Shown here: piece by piece, positions 26,539 through 36,617 of the stretch
Layout: each line of letters opens with the position of its first letter
How positions within the stretch are numbered: the first letter of the stretch is position 1
Source of the DNA: Candidatus Adiutrix intracellularis
GTDB lineage: Bacteria; Desulfobacterota; Desulfarculia; Adiutricales; Adiutricaceae
Length of the DNA: 40,426 bases
Assembly: GCA_001577715.1 (NCBI GenBank)
Contig: LQAA01000007.1
Span: 1 to 40,426 of the forward strand
Direction: 5' to 3'
The notes under the pieces: generated by a model
Seen by the model: only the letters and a program-made list of their open reading frames with translations
What the model was told of the DNA's origin: nothing
Databases searched by the model: none
Position numbers and translations under genes: made by a program

Positions 26539-29500
26539 AAAATATTGATGCCTCCCAACTAGCTGTGGTCGAAAATCGGACCACTAAATGCATCATCGCC
26601 GGAGCTGGCAGCGGGAAGACCCATACTTTAGTAGAAACGATCACCCGCCGCCTAACCGAGAATTTTTTAACTAAAAATCAGCCCAAAGAAACCCGACCTA
26701 AAGATATTCTAAATATACTTGCCCTAACTTTCACCGACAGGGCCGCGGCCGAACTGCGCCAGCGTCTGGCCCGAACCTTTGCAGAAAAACGAAAGAAGGC
26801 CGAAAACGCGGAAGCCGATTTCTGGCGAACCCAGGCCGCCCACCTTGATCGAGCCGATATCAGTACCATTCACAGCTATGCACTCAAACTAGTACAGGAA
26901 AACGCTGTTTATCTGAATCTGACTACCGTTCCTAGCCTAGACGATAATGAAACCTGCATGGAGTCTGACCTGACCGATATTATTACCGATTGGTTGGACG
27001 AAAGAAACCCCGATCTTCTAGGCCTTCTCCAAACCTACCAGCTAGATGAGCTAAAAGATATCCTAACCAGATGCGCCACCCGTCTTAGTTCCTGGGGCCT
27101 AACCCACCTAACTACCGGCACCGACAACAGCCCAGAAGAAGATCTGAACCTGTATCTAGCTTCTTTTAAAAATCTGGTCCAGTTTATAAACGTCAGCCTT
27201 AAAGACGGAGCCATTAAACCGGATAAGCCCTACTATTTCAAAATAATGGCCTCTATAACCCATCTAATCGAAGCCCTGACCCCCTCGACTACAGTTCTTT
27301 CAGCCGATCTTGACTCAAACCTGGCTCTATTTAACCGCCTAATAGAAGATAGCGGTCGCTGGTACTCGGCCCAGTCGCTTAAAAACCAACTGCGAGAAGC
27401 CCTGACCGATCTAAAAGCCCGCCGCAGCGAAATTCTAGCCCGACCTCTGACAGAAAAACTCCTCCGGCTGCTAGAGCGACTACCGAAGCTTCTAAATCAC
27501 CGAAAAAAAGAGCGCGGCATCGTTAATTTCGACGATATCCTCATTCTAGCCCGGCGTCTGCTAGCCACCTCACCGAGAATTCGGCAACAAGAGATTTTAA
27601 AACGCCATCTAATCCTCATTGATGAATTTCAAGACACCAATCGACTCCAGGCTAATCTTCTAGCCTATCTTCTGCTTCCACCCGACGACAGCGCCACCTA
27701 CCCAGAAAATTATGAATTATGGTCCCAAATAAATTGGGCCGCTGTCTCTCCCCGCTTCAATGTTTTCGGCGATTTAAAACAATCTATCTACCGATTTCGG
27801 GGCGCGGAAGTGAAAATAATGGCCGACTTCAAACAAGCCCTCATCCGCGGCGGTGGCCAGGTACTAGCCTTAAACTATAATTACCGATCCCAAAAGCCTC
27901 TGATCAATTTTTTTAACGCCCTCTTCCCTAAATATTTAAGCGACCTTTTCACAGAGCAAGATCACCAACGCGCAGTCAAACCCGCCTTTTACCACGGCTC
28001 CCAGGTGGTCAGACTAGCCTCACCCGACCCACCCACCACTCGCAACGGCCTGAACCGAGCCAAAGTTCAAGCTATATTATTAGTAAAATATCTCAACCGT
28101 CTTATCGATAATTCCGGGCCAGTGCTAATTAACACCGAGGGAGGGCAGAGCCGCCGGCCAAACCCCGGGGACGTTGCTGTTCTTTTTCGCCGCTTTAAAT
28201 ACGCCAATATCTTTAAAGAAACCTTACTAACGGCTGGCTGGCCTTGCCACCTAGCCGGCGGCAGTAACCCCTTCGATTACGCCGAAGTACGAGGACTGCT
28301 CGCCGCCTTTAATTTTTTAAGCACCCGAAATCTAGAAGTGAGTCTGGCCACCATTCTACGCTCTCCTCTAGGCCCGGTTTCCGACAAAACCCTCCTAGCT
28401 CTAGCCTGGCCAGATGAAGTTAAGGGCCTTAAGAGTCCCATAGCTCTAAGCGAGTATTTTATAAAAAAAAACCGGACCCAGACAGGAACCAGGCCTTTCC
28501 CTAAAAATTTAGCTCCAGACGATCTGACCGCCCTCAACGCCCTTAAAGAATTACTAGCCTCTCTAGCCATCTTAATGGGGCGCTGGCGCCCCGTTGAAAT
28601 TTTAGAACGCCTCGTCGAAGCGCGCCACCTGCTCCCCCTAGCCGCTCTGGAAGACGATGGTCAGGATCGAGTTCTGGCCATCACCACCTTCCTGACTCTA
28701 AGCCGGGAGATCGGTAAGAACCGCGACCAACAGCCCCTGAATCCAGCCGAAGAATTAATGGAACTACGCCGAACCTGGAGCAAACGACGAAACCAGGAAA
28801 ATAGCTCCGTCTCTCAGGCCATTACTCTTCTAACTGTTCACGGGGCTAAGGGCCTAGAATTTCCCGTAGTAGTTATCGCCGAGGCCGATTATAAACCCCG
28901 ACCTTTTTTTCAACGGGTAGCCATAGCCGGTGACGGACATCTAGCCCTCTGCTTTCGAGATACAGCCAATAACCTAGCTAAACCACCCTCTTACCAAAAT
29001 ATTCTAGCCGAAGAACAAGTTCTAGAGGATCAAGAGAATAAACGACTTCTCTATGTTGCCACTACCCGCGCTAAAGACCATCTAGTTTTTTTAGGCTGGC
29101 CCTCTAATCAACCCTCTAACCCCAACGGCTCTTCCAGTTGGCTGGAAGCCCTTTTGCAGTGCCCGGAGGCTGCAGCCCTAACTGAAGAAATACTTATTAA
29201 TGAAGACCCCGACCTCTCCAGCGGCCCGGAAAATATCGGAACTAAAACAGTCGAATTAAGCCCAGCGACCCAAACCCAACCAAGACTAAATTTTTTAACA
29301 CCCATGACGGTCACTGACCGCTCTCTCAGCGTAACCACCCTAGCCCATCTTTTAGTCGAAACTACCCCGGCGGAAACCTTTTCGGCCACAGACCCTCCGG
29401 TCGAAAAACTACCGGCCGTCACCACCCCCTTTTTCCAACTGAAAAAATCTCCAGATGAGAGGCTAAGCGAAAGACGCCTCTCACAACTGGAAGCGGGCAA

Positions 29501-30038
29501 CCTTTTTCACGCTGTTTTAGAAATAATTAACCCTCTAAATCCGAACCCAGCCGAACTCCTAGCTCTTGAATCCACTAGACTAGCCCTAACCCCCGGAGAC
29601 GGGGAATTACAGGATCTAGCCGCCAGAATAGAAACTTTTATAAAAGGACCACTGGGCTTAGCCTGGCGGAAGACTCTACAAGCCGGCCTTCCAGCTTACC
29701 GGGAACTACCCTTCTGGCTAACCACAACAACCAGCGCTGACTCAACTTCCGGTCAGCTTACCATCACCGGTGTGATCGACCTCTTTTTTTACACTCCGGA
29801 CGGTGGCGGCTGCCTTGTGGATTATAAACTGACTGATTTTCACCCCAGCCTTCAGCTTAAAATCTATGAAACCCAAGTGCACCTCTATGCCCAGGCTCTA
29901 TTCAGCGCTGGATTTACCGGACCGTTAACCGCGGCAATCTATTTCGCCGGCGGCCGAAAGCCAGTTATCCATGAAATTATCTTTTCTTCATCCACTTCTC
30001 TAACTAAGCTATTAAATAAATTAAAAACCCTTAAATAA
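26535..30038 (+). CDS. addA: AddA-like UvrD helicase-nuclease subunit
   Basis: The UvrD-family helicase partner of AddB. The start is ATG 26535 in an ATGA overlap with addB; earlier starts lie inside addB. Motifs are Walker A AGAGSGKT (residues 22-29), LALTFTDRAAAELRQRL, DEFQDTNRLQ (motif II), FGDLKQSIYRFRGAE (motif III), LNYNYRSQKPLINFF, LLTVHGAKGLEFPVVVI (motif V) and RLLYVATTRAKDHL (motif VI). The C-terminal nuclease domain has EAGNLFHAVLE and GVIDLFFYTPDGGGCLVDYK. The 1167-aa length fits AddA. No gene follows in the next 3.4 kb. Confidence 0.93.
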   Translation: MKNIDASQLAVVENRTTKCIIAGAGSGKTHTLVETITRRLTENFLTKNQPKETRPKDILNILALTFTDRAAAELRQRLARTFAEKRKKAENAEADFWRTQAAHLDRADISTIHSYALKLVQENAVYLNLTTVPSLDDNETCMESDLTDIITDWLDERNPDLLGLLQTYQLDELKDILTRCATRLSSWGLTHLTTGTDNSPEEDLNLYLASFKNLVQFINVSLKDGAIKPDKPYYFKIMASITHLIEALTPSTTVLSADLDSNLALFNRLIEDSGRWYSAQSLKNQLREALTDLKARRSEILARPLTEKLLRLLERLPKLLNHRKKERGIVNFDDILILARRLLATSPRIRQQEILKRHLILIDEFQDTNRLQANLLAYLLLPPDDSATYPENYELWSQINWAAVSPRFNVFGDLKQSIYRFRGAEVKIMADFKQALIRGGGQVLALNYNYRSQKPLINFFNALFPKYLSDLFTEQDHQRAVKPAFYHGSQVVRLASPDPPTTRNGLNRAKVQAILLVKYLNRLIDNSGPVLINTEGGQSRRPNPGDVAVLFRRFKYANIFKETLLTAGWPCHLAGGSNPFDYAEVRGLLAAFNFLSTRNLEVSLATILRSPLGPVSDKTLLALAWPDEVKGLKSPIALSEYFIKKNRTQTGTRPFPKNLAPDDLTALNALKELLASLAILMGRWRPVEILERLVEARHLLPLAALEDDGQDRVLAITTFLTLSREIGKNRDQQPLNPAEELMELRRTWSKRRNQENSSVSQAITLLTVHGAKGLEFPVVVIAEADYKPRPFFQRVAIAGDGHLALCFRDTANNLAKPPSYQNILAEEQVLEDQENKRLLYVATTRAKDHLVFLGWPSNQPSNPNGSSSWLEALLQCPEAAALTEEILINEDPDLSSGPENIGTKTVELSPATQTQPRLNFLTPMTVTDRSLSVTTLAHLLVETTPAETFSATDPPVEKLPAVTTPFFQLKKSPDERLSERRLSQLEAGNLFHAVLEIINPLNPNPAELLALESTRLALTPGDGELQDLAARIETFIKGPLGLAWRKTLQAGLPAYRELPFWLTTTTSADSTSGQLTITGVIDLFFYTPDGGGCLVDYKLTDFHPSLQLKIYETQVHLYAQALFSAGFTGPLTAAIYFAGGRKPVIHEIIFSSSTSLTKLLNKLKTLK

Positions 30039-30064
30039 TTTTCTGTAAGATTTTTAAGTATAAA

Positions 30065-30082
30065 TATACTAAATATAGTATA
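30065..30082. repeat. AT palindrome downstream of addA
   Basis: TATACTA (30065-30071) and TAGTATA (30076-30082) form a 7-bp stem with a 4-base loop, 26 bases after the addA stop. A second pairing, TAAGTATA at 30055 with TATACTTA at 30079, can form around it. The stem has little GC, so it is a weak terminator candidate. Confidence 0.4.
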
Positions 30083-31528
30083 CTTACAATTAATTATTTT
30101 ATTTAAATAATTTCAGTATGTTCCTAAAAAATTACTTGCCAAAAAATTTATCCAATCTTATTCTCTTTCAATTGATGTTTAAGGCGCTCGTCACCAGCCA
30201 CTCAAGCCAGAAGAAGGCTCTAAAGACTACTCCGAAGCCAGATTGCGCCTACCCGCATCAGCTGCCGATTCAAGTTTGAGGGGTAAATTAAGCTTGACGG
30301 TAACAGTGGGGATGGCCGCTTTTTTGTGCGCCCCAGCTAGACTAACCTAAGCCAGAGTTTGGTCCGAGGTCCGCCTCCCCCATCTCTAAAAATACAACAC
30401 CAAGCGGAAAGAACCTATTCTTCTACCCCTCCTCTAATAGTACGCCTCTTTGGCTCGGTTAAATCCAGCAAATCAAGATCTTAATTTAATTTGAAAATTA
30501 AATATAATTAAACCTCTTTATCATATATTCATGAGAAATAATTTTATTTTTCTGCCTTACCAGTATAGATTGTCTTATCTTTATAAATAATTATAATAGT
30601 TTATAATAAAATTATCCTTGTACTTACGATTTTAGATTTATTTAATACGCGAAAAATCTAATTGCGAAACTCCTCCTAATGAATGTGTGGACAATCACTT
30701 CATCCGAGTTTTCAAACTTCAGTCTTAAGCCCCACCTTTAATTTAATAGTCTTGATGAAACTAGTAGTAGCTATCTTTCGCCCACCTCTAAGCCGACTAG
30801 ATAAGCTGCTAAGGACAGCGGACTAGCGAGACTTCATCCAGAGCGGGTTGGTAATAAATTCGTATCGCAGGCGAATATTCAGATAACGTTAACTGGCGTC
30901 AATGATCTGATCTACCCGGGGGGAGGCGCGGAGCTGCTCTAAAGATTAAGATTGGTCTAACGATCAAGCTAACGGTCTGGCAAAAACTTAAAGTTCATAA
31001 TTTTGTCTACCTGTTATTACTGACAGTAATCTGAGGCCGAGTGACTCGACTTTAAACGATGAGATTGGGGACTGGTTAGGGGCAGTTAGGTTGGGAATGA
31101 AATATGCTAGCCGATCCCAAGTCGTAGTCTTGGCCTAACTGAAAACATAAACGATGATGAAAATATAGAATGAATGAAGCAATAATTTTTAATACTGAAG
31201 CTGTTTTGCACTTTCTGTCATAATGTTTCAATTAACCGATACCCACTGTACATAGCGAAAACTAACAACTTAAATATTACTAAAAGTGCAACGATAATTT
31301 CTTTCTCGCATCCAAATTTGTATTTCTAATTGTAGCCATTATTTTTTAAAACCTTAAAGATCTTATTTTCTATTTTCCACCAATTTCTGGCTCATCCGAG
31401 CAAGCTTTCAATGTGTCCTTAAAAAGGTTAAGGTCAATAATAAAACCATAGGCCGAAGGCTTTATTTTACCAACGGAGTCTATTATTTTAAGATCCTTCT
31501 AGCTGACTTTCAAATAATCTTCACTATC

Positions 31529-32330
31529 ATGTTTATAGATATCGTTCTAAATCGTAATTCTTCCCTGACAGTTCTCCTGCGTGAGTCTTATCAAAACAAC
31601 AAAAAGGTCAAGAAAAAAATCCTGGTTAATCTCTCTTATCTTGATCAGCAGGTAACCTTACCCGCCGAATTAAACATCGCTGATGCTAACGAAAATAAAC
31701 TTTACATGACCATGGATTAGCTAATAGAATTGAAGTCAGACTAGCCAAACGACACCTTTATAACGGAGACACCATATTTTACAACCTATCATTAACCCAT
31801 ATCGAAGGTAGGCATTATCCTTTAGGATTTTTTAGGAACCCACGATATAAAAAGAGAAGCAAGCGCCAGGTAAACTATGAACTTTTAGAACAATAAAAAG
31901 CGATGACATAAAATACGGCCTCTACATACCTAGCTGAAATAAAGAGTCAGAACTTATATCTTTTTATGTATTCTAGCTTGTTATATCAAGTAACATATTC
32001 GAGAGACTTAGCTAGAATTAACTTTTACCAATAAAAAAATAGAAGCAAAAAAATACCAGCCTCCAGTTAACCCGATTGAAAGATCAGAAGGTTCCCGGTT
32101 AAAGACCTTAAGTAAAAAAAATTAAGACACCCTTCCCGTTCAGAGTCTTAACAACTTGCTCCTTAGTCTAGCCAGTATCCTTTTAAACACCTACCAAGTA
32201 AACAGGGATACTCAGAATCAAGACAATAAAAGTGTTAACATTAACTCAACTAGATTTATTCACCCCAATACAACAAAAAGTCTTCAATTTACTCCACTCC
32301 ATAAATTATATCCAATAACTAATTATTATT
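31529..32330 (+). pseudogene. IS1634-type transposase relic, internally deleted and frameshifted
   Basis: The N-terminus (VLNRNSSLTVLLRESYQNNK, then KVKKKILVNLSYLDQQ) matches IS1634/IS4-family transposases. It joins directly to VTLPAELNIADANENKLY, a motif that normally lies over 100 residues later, so an internal deletion has occurred. At MD-stop (31714-31720) the frame shifts; a new frame from 31720 to 31893 gives IEVRLAKRHLYNGDTIFYN, LSLTHIEGRHYPLG and SKRQVNYELLEQ, matching the family's RLAKRHL..G.LVLYDVSSSYFEG block, with the catalytic Asp replaced by Asn. A C-terminal scrap (LLLSLASILLNTY, about 32150-32300) resembles the family end. It cannot encode active transposase. Confidence 0.72.
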
Positions 32331-32829
32331 TTTTAAATAATATCTTAAACTAACAAATAAATAATCTTAATTAACCATGAACTTTTTTCGCGAATGAAGA
32401 TACTCATATAGATAGAAGCATTCCCAATCGTAAAAACTATCTAACTCCATAACCGGCAAGTAAAAGAGCACCAATTCATACCCCCCCGCCTCTAAGACGT
32501 AATAATGCCTGACCTACTTAAAAAAAAGCTTCACCTTCACTCACTTCGTTGTGATTCCTGAAGATTAGGTATTTCCTCCTGTTGAAAAACTAAATAAAAT
32601 CTTGTATTTCTTTCTGCCGCCATAGGCCATGAAATCGTCCAAAATGCAAATCTCATCCTACTTCTGAATAATCCTATTCCAATCTATTATCAAAATTTGA
32701 CTCATCTAATAAAGTAAATCAAAGGAGCGGCCGAAAAAATACTGATTAAGGTTATTTATTAGTTATTTTAAATTAAATGAGGTTTCACCAATTTCAAAAA
32801 TAAAGGGCATCATTCAGCTAGTCTAACAT

Positions 32830-33291
32830 TAATAGCTCCCTGCTTGTCTATCAACCAGTCTATAGCCGCGTAAAGCTCATTCTCATCAACATCGGCGATA
32901 TTTAATTCGGCGGGTAAAGTTATCTGCCGCCAGTTTGTCGCAATGGCCAATTTACTTCAAGATACAAAAAACGAAAGACAACCATGGCGAGAACTGGAAC
33001 CCCTTTTCTTAACAACCGTGAGGAAGTGACAGAAGCCAGGTCAATCCTTTTCATAAGTCGTCATACCCACCAAAACATGATCGTGTTGTTTATAGTCGAT
33101 ACTTTAGAAGACTTCCATGGTAGAAACAACAACTTGCCTTTGAGCCGTCTTTTGGTGCGGTCAATAATTTCTGAATCAAAATAAGAGCAGTTAGCTAGGG
33201 TCCTTCCCTTAACCTTCCCATTGGCCCGATAAAATTCATACAGGAGAATCGCCGTAAAAGAATTATGATTTGGAATAATAGCTATAAACAT
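32830..33291 (-). pseudogene. IS1634-type transposase relic, N-terminal half
   Basis: On the minus strand from ATG 33291 the sequence reads MFIAIIPNHNSFTAILLYEF and VKGRTLANCSYFDSEIIDRT, the usual N-terminus of IS1634-type transposases. Later pieces lie in other frames: SKLAIATNWRQITLPAELNI followed by ADVDENELYAAIDWLID (about 32950-32840). This part corresponds to the segment deleted around in the + strand relic, and both share TLPAELNIAD. Frameshifts and loss of the catalytic part show it is dead. It is a diverged second copy, not a recent duplication. Confidence 0.7.
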
Positions 33292-33441
33292 AGATGTATA
33301 ATAGCTACTTAATATTATCATAATAAAGTAAAAAATAATATTTACATGGACACGTTTTTATTATAGTAATATTATTTTATTATCGTAGCATTAATATGTT
33401 ATCGCCTTTTTAACTATGAAACTTTAGGCTAAAATTAAACC

Positions 33442-33461
33442 AAAGCCACCCTCAGGGCCTT
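33442..33461 (-). terminator. Possible terminator after leuD
   Basis: On the minus strand, AAGGCC and GGCTTT form a 6-bp stem (one G-T pair) around an 8-base loop, followed by a T-rich run. It lies about 58 bases past the leuD stop. The stem is short, so the call is tentative. Confidence 0.35.
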
Positions 33462-33518
33462 TCCCTAAGTCTAGATTTAAGCGAAAACATTCTAGATTAT
33501 AGCACTATTTTTTAGTTG

Positions 33519-34127
33519 CTAAGGATACCGGTGACTTCTTTCGTAAGCGTTAATAAGAACCTCTTTTTTAAGAGTTAGGCTGATATCGTCCCACCCATTT
33601 AAAAGCATCTTTTTACGATAGGGGTCAAAGTCAAAAGTGGTTGCAAAGCCCTTCGGTCCACTAATCCGTTGATCCAGGAGGTTAATGGTTAATTCTAAGC
33701 CCGGAGTTTCATTAATAAGCTGAATCAGCTCAAGAATAGTTACCCCCGGCAGTTCAACTAGCAGCAAACTATTTTTAAAACTGTTGTTTTTAAAAATATC
33801 ACCGAACGAAGGAGCAACGACTGCTCTAAAGCCGTAATCCAGCAGAGCCCAGGAGGCGTGTTCGCGACTGGAACCACAGCCAAAATTTTCTCGACTGACT
33901 AAAATACCAGCTCCCTGATAGCGCGGGGCGTTGAGGGAAGAGGTTGGATCCAAAGAGCCATCGGGCCGTAAACGCAGATTATTAAATACATAACGGCCAA
34001 ACCCTTTCCGGCTGATACTTTTCAGAAATTTCTGAGGAATAATGAGATCGGTATCCACATTAGCCCGATCTAAAATCGCGGCAAGACTAGTAAAGGTAGT
34101 AATTTTTTTTATCAATAAAAACCTCAC
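33519..34127 (-). CDS. leuD: 3-isopropylmalate dehydratase small subunit
   Basis: LeuD is the small subunit of isopropylmalate isomerase, which interconverts 2- and 3-isopropylmalate in leucine synthesis. Motifs are [20 protein letters not shown], the swivel-domain [37 protein letters not shown] and [10 protein letters not shown] at the C-terminus. At 202 aa it belongs to the longer proteobacterial type. A GTG at 34127 overlaps the leuC stop (GTGA), implying coupled translation. AT content is a little higher than in leuC. Confidence 0.97.
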   Translation of the reverse strand: MRFLLIKKITTFTSLAAILDRANVDTDLIIPQKFLKSISRKGFGRYVFNNLRLRPDGSLDPTSSLNAPRYQGAGILVSRENFGCGSSREHASWALLDYGFRAVVAPSFGDIFKNNSFKNSLLLVELPGVTILELIQLINETPGLELTINLLDQRISGPKGFATTFDFDPYRKKMLLNGWDDISLTLKKEVLINAYERSHRYP

Positions 34128-35524
34128 ATAAACTCACGTGGGTCAGTCAGACGGCCACATACAGCGGTGGCGGCGGCGGCGGCGGGACTGAGTAGATGGG
34201 TGCGGGAACCACGACCCTGTCGGTCCTCGAAGTTGCGATTAGAAGTACTAGCGCAACGAAATCCGGAAGGCACAAAGTCAGGATTCATCCCTAGGCACAT
34301 GGAGCAACCCGCCTCGCGGAACTGACAGCCAGCGGCGGTGAAGATAGCGGCTAAACCCTCTCTTTCAGCCTGAGCCTTGACTAGACCAGACCCAGGTACA
34401 ACTAAAGCGGTAACACCTTTAGCCAGACGGCGTCCTTTCAAAATGCTGGCCGCTTCACGAAGATCCTCAATCCGCCCGTTAGTACAGGAACCGATAAAAA
34501 CATAATCAATTGGAATATCGGCCAAACGAATACCCGGTTGCAGATTTTGGTAACGAAGGGCTTTTTCGACGGCTATTTGCTCAGCAGGGTCACTGAAGTC
34601 GCCCGGTCCAGGCACCCGGCCGGAAAGAGGGACGCTCTGAGCCGGATTAGTACCCCAAGTGGCCCGGGGAAGCACCTCCGAAGCATCAATAGAAACTTGT
34701 CGATCGAATTTATGACCCGGGTCGGTAAATAAAGCGCGCCAGTAGGTCTCAAAGGTAGTCCAATTGGCTTTATCTGGGGCTAAAGGGCGACCTTTCAAAT
34801 ATTTAAAAGTAATGTCATCCGGAGCGATGAGACCTATCTTAGCGCCACACTCAATAGTCATGTTCGATAAAGTTAGGCGACTTTCCACCGAAAGAGCGGT
34901 AACCCCATCGCCCCAATATTCTATGGCGTGGCCGTTGCCACCAGCCACACCCACCACATTTATAATGTGAAGGATCAAATCTTTAGCCGCAACGCTAGGT
35001 GGCAAGACGCCGCGTACTTCCACGGCCATTTGCCGAGGCTTAGCCTGATATATAGTCTGAGTGGCCAAAACATGCTCCACTTCGCTAGTACCAATGCCGA
35101 AAGCTAAGGCCCCCAGCGCCCCGTGGCTAGCGGTGTGGCTGTCACCACAAACGACAGTGTAACCAGGAAGAACGATACCCTGTTCTGGCATGGTGACATG
35201 AATAACGCCCTGTCGTGGATCGGTATCACCGAAAAAAATAGTTAGCCCGAACTCGGCCTGGTTTTTTTCTAGAGCCGCCAACTGAGCTTCAGCCACTTCG
35301 TCTTGGAGAGGCCGGCTACGGTCGTCAGTTGGAATAGAGTGGTCAATAACGGCAAAAGTCAAATCTGGCCGTCGAACTTTGCGACCAGCCAGACGAAGAG
35401 CTTCAAAGGCCTGGGGCGAAGTAACTTCATGCACTAGATGTCGATCGACATACAAAAGATCTGGAGTGCCTTCAATCCGTTCCACTATATGTGCATCCCA
35501 TATTTTATCTAATAAACTGGCCAT
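34124..35524 (-). CDS. leuC: 3-isopropylmalate dehydratase large subunit
   Basis: LeuC is the 4Fe-4S large subunit of isopropylmalate isomerase. Visible features are [54 protein letters not shown], the cluster Cys in FIGSCTNGR, and the CSMCLGMN pair. The start is taken as ATG 35524 ([14 protein letters not shown]), the normal N-terminus; an upstream ATG at 35560 adds 12 atypical residues. It overlaps leuD. The promoter should lie in the AT-rich region above 35530, but no clear match was found. The leuA gene and leuB are not adjacent; a LeuB-type gene is at 3845-4972. Confidence 0.97.
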   Translation of the reverse strand: MASLLDKIWDAHIVERIEGTPDLLYVDRHLVHEVTSPQAFEALRLAGRKVRRPDLTFAVIDHSIPTDDRSRPLQDEVAEAQLAALEKNQAEFGLTIFFGDTDPRQGVIHVTMPEQGIVLPGYTVVCGDSHTASHGALGALAFGIGTSEVEHVLATQTIYQAKPRQMAVEVRGVLPPSVAAKDLILHIINVVGVAGGNGHAIEYWGDGVTALSVESRLTLSNMTIECGAKIGLIAPDDITFKYLKGRPLAPDKANWTTFETYWRALFTDPGHKFDRQVSIDASEVLPRATWGTNPAQSVPLSGRVPGPGDFSDPAEQIAVEKALRYQNLQPGIRLADIPIDYVFIGSCTNGRIEDLREAASILKGRRLAKGVTALVVPGSGLVKAQAEREGLAAIFTAAGCQFREAGCSMCLGMNPDFVPSGFRCASTSNRNFEDRQGRGSRTHLLSPAAAAATAVCGRLTDPREFM

Positions 35525-36033
35525 TTTACCCTTAACCCTAATCCAAGCGGGAAATAACACGCTCTCTAGTCTGTTTATTATACATTCGACAAAAGAAATT
35601 TTACAATCGAATTTTTTGTTAACTAAACAACTCTAAAATCGTATCTAAAAGAATAATTATATTATAAAATATAATTATTATCTATAAAAATAAAATAGCT
35701 GCTTTTTTTCGTTAATTTTTTTAGCTAATCAAAAAATTAATTAGTATTTTAGAAGCCCGACTTATATAATATGGAACAAAACTGAGCGACTTGGCGGAGC
35801 TTAATTCTAGACAAGATGACCTTTTTATTTGGCCCTAGACTCGTGGGTGGCGACTAGTAAAAGAGCTTGCGTTCAAGTGAGTTTTTCGGTAAATTCAATA
35901 CTAATGAAATGGAGCGCGATTAAATACGCTTACTTAGGGCTACTTCTGACATTTCGGGGTTACCATAGCGTGAAGGCCGGTTACCGTAATTAACTAGAAT
36001 AAATTTGAAAATCTAACCCGCCGAGTTGAACAA
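35525..36033. other. Intergenic region with promoter-like repeat and eroded cpoB 5' end
   Basis: The left 200 bases are very AT-rich and likely hold the leuC promoter, which I cannot place. At 35737-35776 is a promoter-like repeat found again at 39990-40029. From 35782, in the same frame as the cpoB-like gene, the sequence reads LSDLAELNSRQDDL, like the coiled-coil start of YbgF/CpoB, then meets nine stop codons in 84 codons before FENLTRRVEQVKTRI leads into the intact part. Confidence 0.6.
35737..35776 (+). repeat. 40-bp promoter-like repeat, copy A
   Basis: This copy agrees with 39990-40029 at 31 of 40 positions without a gap. The shared core is TTAATTA, ATTTT, GAAG, ACT and ATATAAT, then GGAA. 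TATAAT at 35765-35770 could be a -10 for the cpoB-like gene; no good -35 is present. Six of the nine differences are transitions. Confidence 0.5.
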
Positions 36034-36567
36034 GTGAAAACTAGAATAGGCATTAATGACTCTAAGCATTTATCAACTCTAGTTTCCACTACTAGAAGCG
36101 CGAGCCCGCCGTCGCCAGCGGTTCTAGAGCTACTCACTATCCTTGCCTCTTTTCTTTCTCCCCCGGCCCTTTCTACCGTCGCTTCCAAGAATAGCCAGGA
36201 CTCCTATAAGAAAGGACAACAGTTTTTAAAACAAAAAAAATATTGCCAGGCCGCTGATATTTTTTCCAGAACGCTAAGCAAAAATTCCCGGGGCTCTTTA
36301 CCCCACAATACCTGCTATTGGCTAGGAAAATATCATTACGACTCCGGTCACTGGATTGAAACCGTCGCTGACTTCAAACGCTACGCCAACGACTACCACC
36401 AAACCGCTAAACCACCGAATTATTTTTTAAAATTGTCTTTCTGTTATAACCGCCTGGAAGATAACCACCGGGCAATGGCCATTTTAGATCAACTTCTAAT
36501 CCTATACCCGAATTCAAGCGCCACTGCCACCTTAAAAAGCGACTACGGCCACTTCCACATCGGCTAA
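36034..36567 (+). CDS. CpoB/YbgF-like TPR protein, N-terminally eroded
   Basis: The C-terminal half matches the TPR domain of YbgF/CpoB, a periplasmic protein that links the Tol-Pal system to peptidoglycan synthesis. It reads YKKGQQFLKQKKYCQAADIF, CYWLGKYHYDSGHWIETVAD, LKLSFCYNRLEDNHRAMAIL and ends near LILYPNSSATATLKSDY. The signal peptide and most of the coiled coil are missing: upstream in-frame codons carry nine stops (35782-35997), yet both ends of that stretch look coiled-coil-like. GTG 36034 is only a formal start. Without a signal sequence the product would not reach the periplasm, so this is probably a recent pseudogene. It lies 50 bases ahead of a class A PBP gene, the enzyme type CpoB regulates. 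Confidence 0.65.
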   Translation: MKTRIGINDSKHLSTLVSTTRSASPPSPAVLELLTILASFLSPPALSTVASKNSQDSYKKGQQFLKQKKYCQAADIFSRTLSKNSRGSLPHNTCYWLGKYHYDSGHWIETVADFKRYANDYHQTAKPPNYFLKLSFCYNRLEDNHRAMAILDQLLILYPNSSATATLKSDYGHFHIG

Positions 36568-36617
36568 AGAATAAACTTAGCCAAAATAATAAAGCCATTA
36601 AGGAAAATTGTCACGCT

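Larger units (their letters stand above)
30039..33518. other. 3.5-kb AT-rich desert with two transposase relics
   Basis: No intact gene lies between addA and leuD. The DNA is AT-rich but contains patches with nearly genic composition at about 30180-30470 and 30660-31140. All six frames there are broken; the minus strand of the first patch reads GAHKKAAIPTVTVKLNLPLK, but I cannot identify it. Two IS1634-type transposase relics, opposite in direction, are at 31529-32330 (+) and 32830-33291 (-). A palindrome lies just after addA. Confidence 0.7.

Noticed and set aside
30039-33518. CRISPR array or tandem repeats in the deserts
   Set aside because: No regularly spaced direct repeats were seen on reading the sequence.
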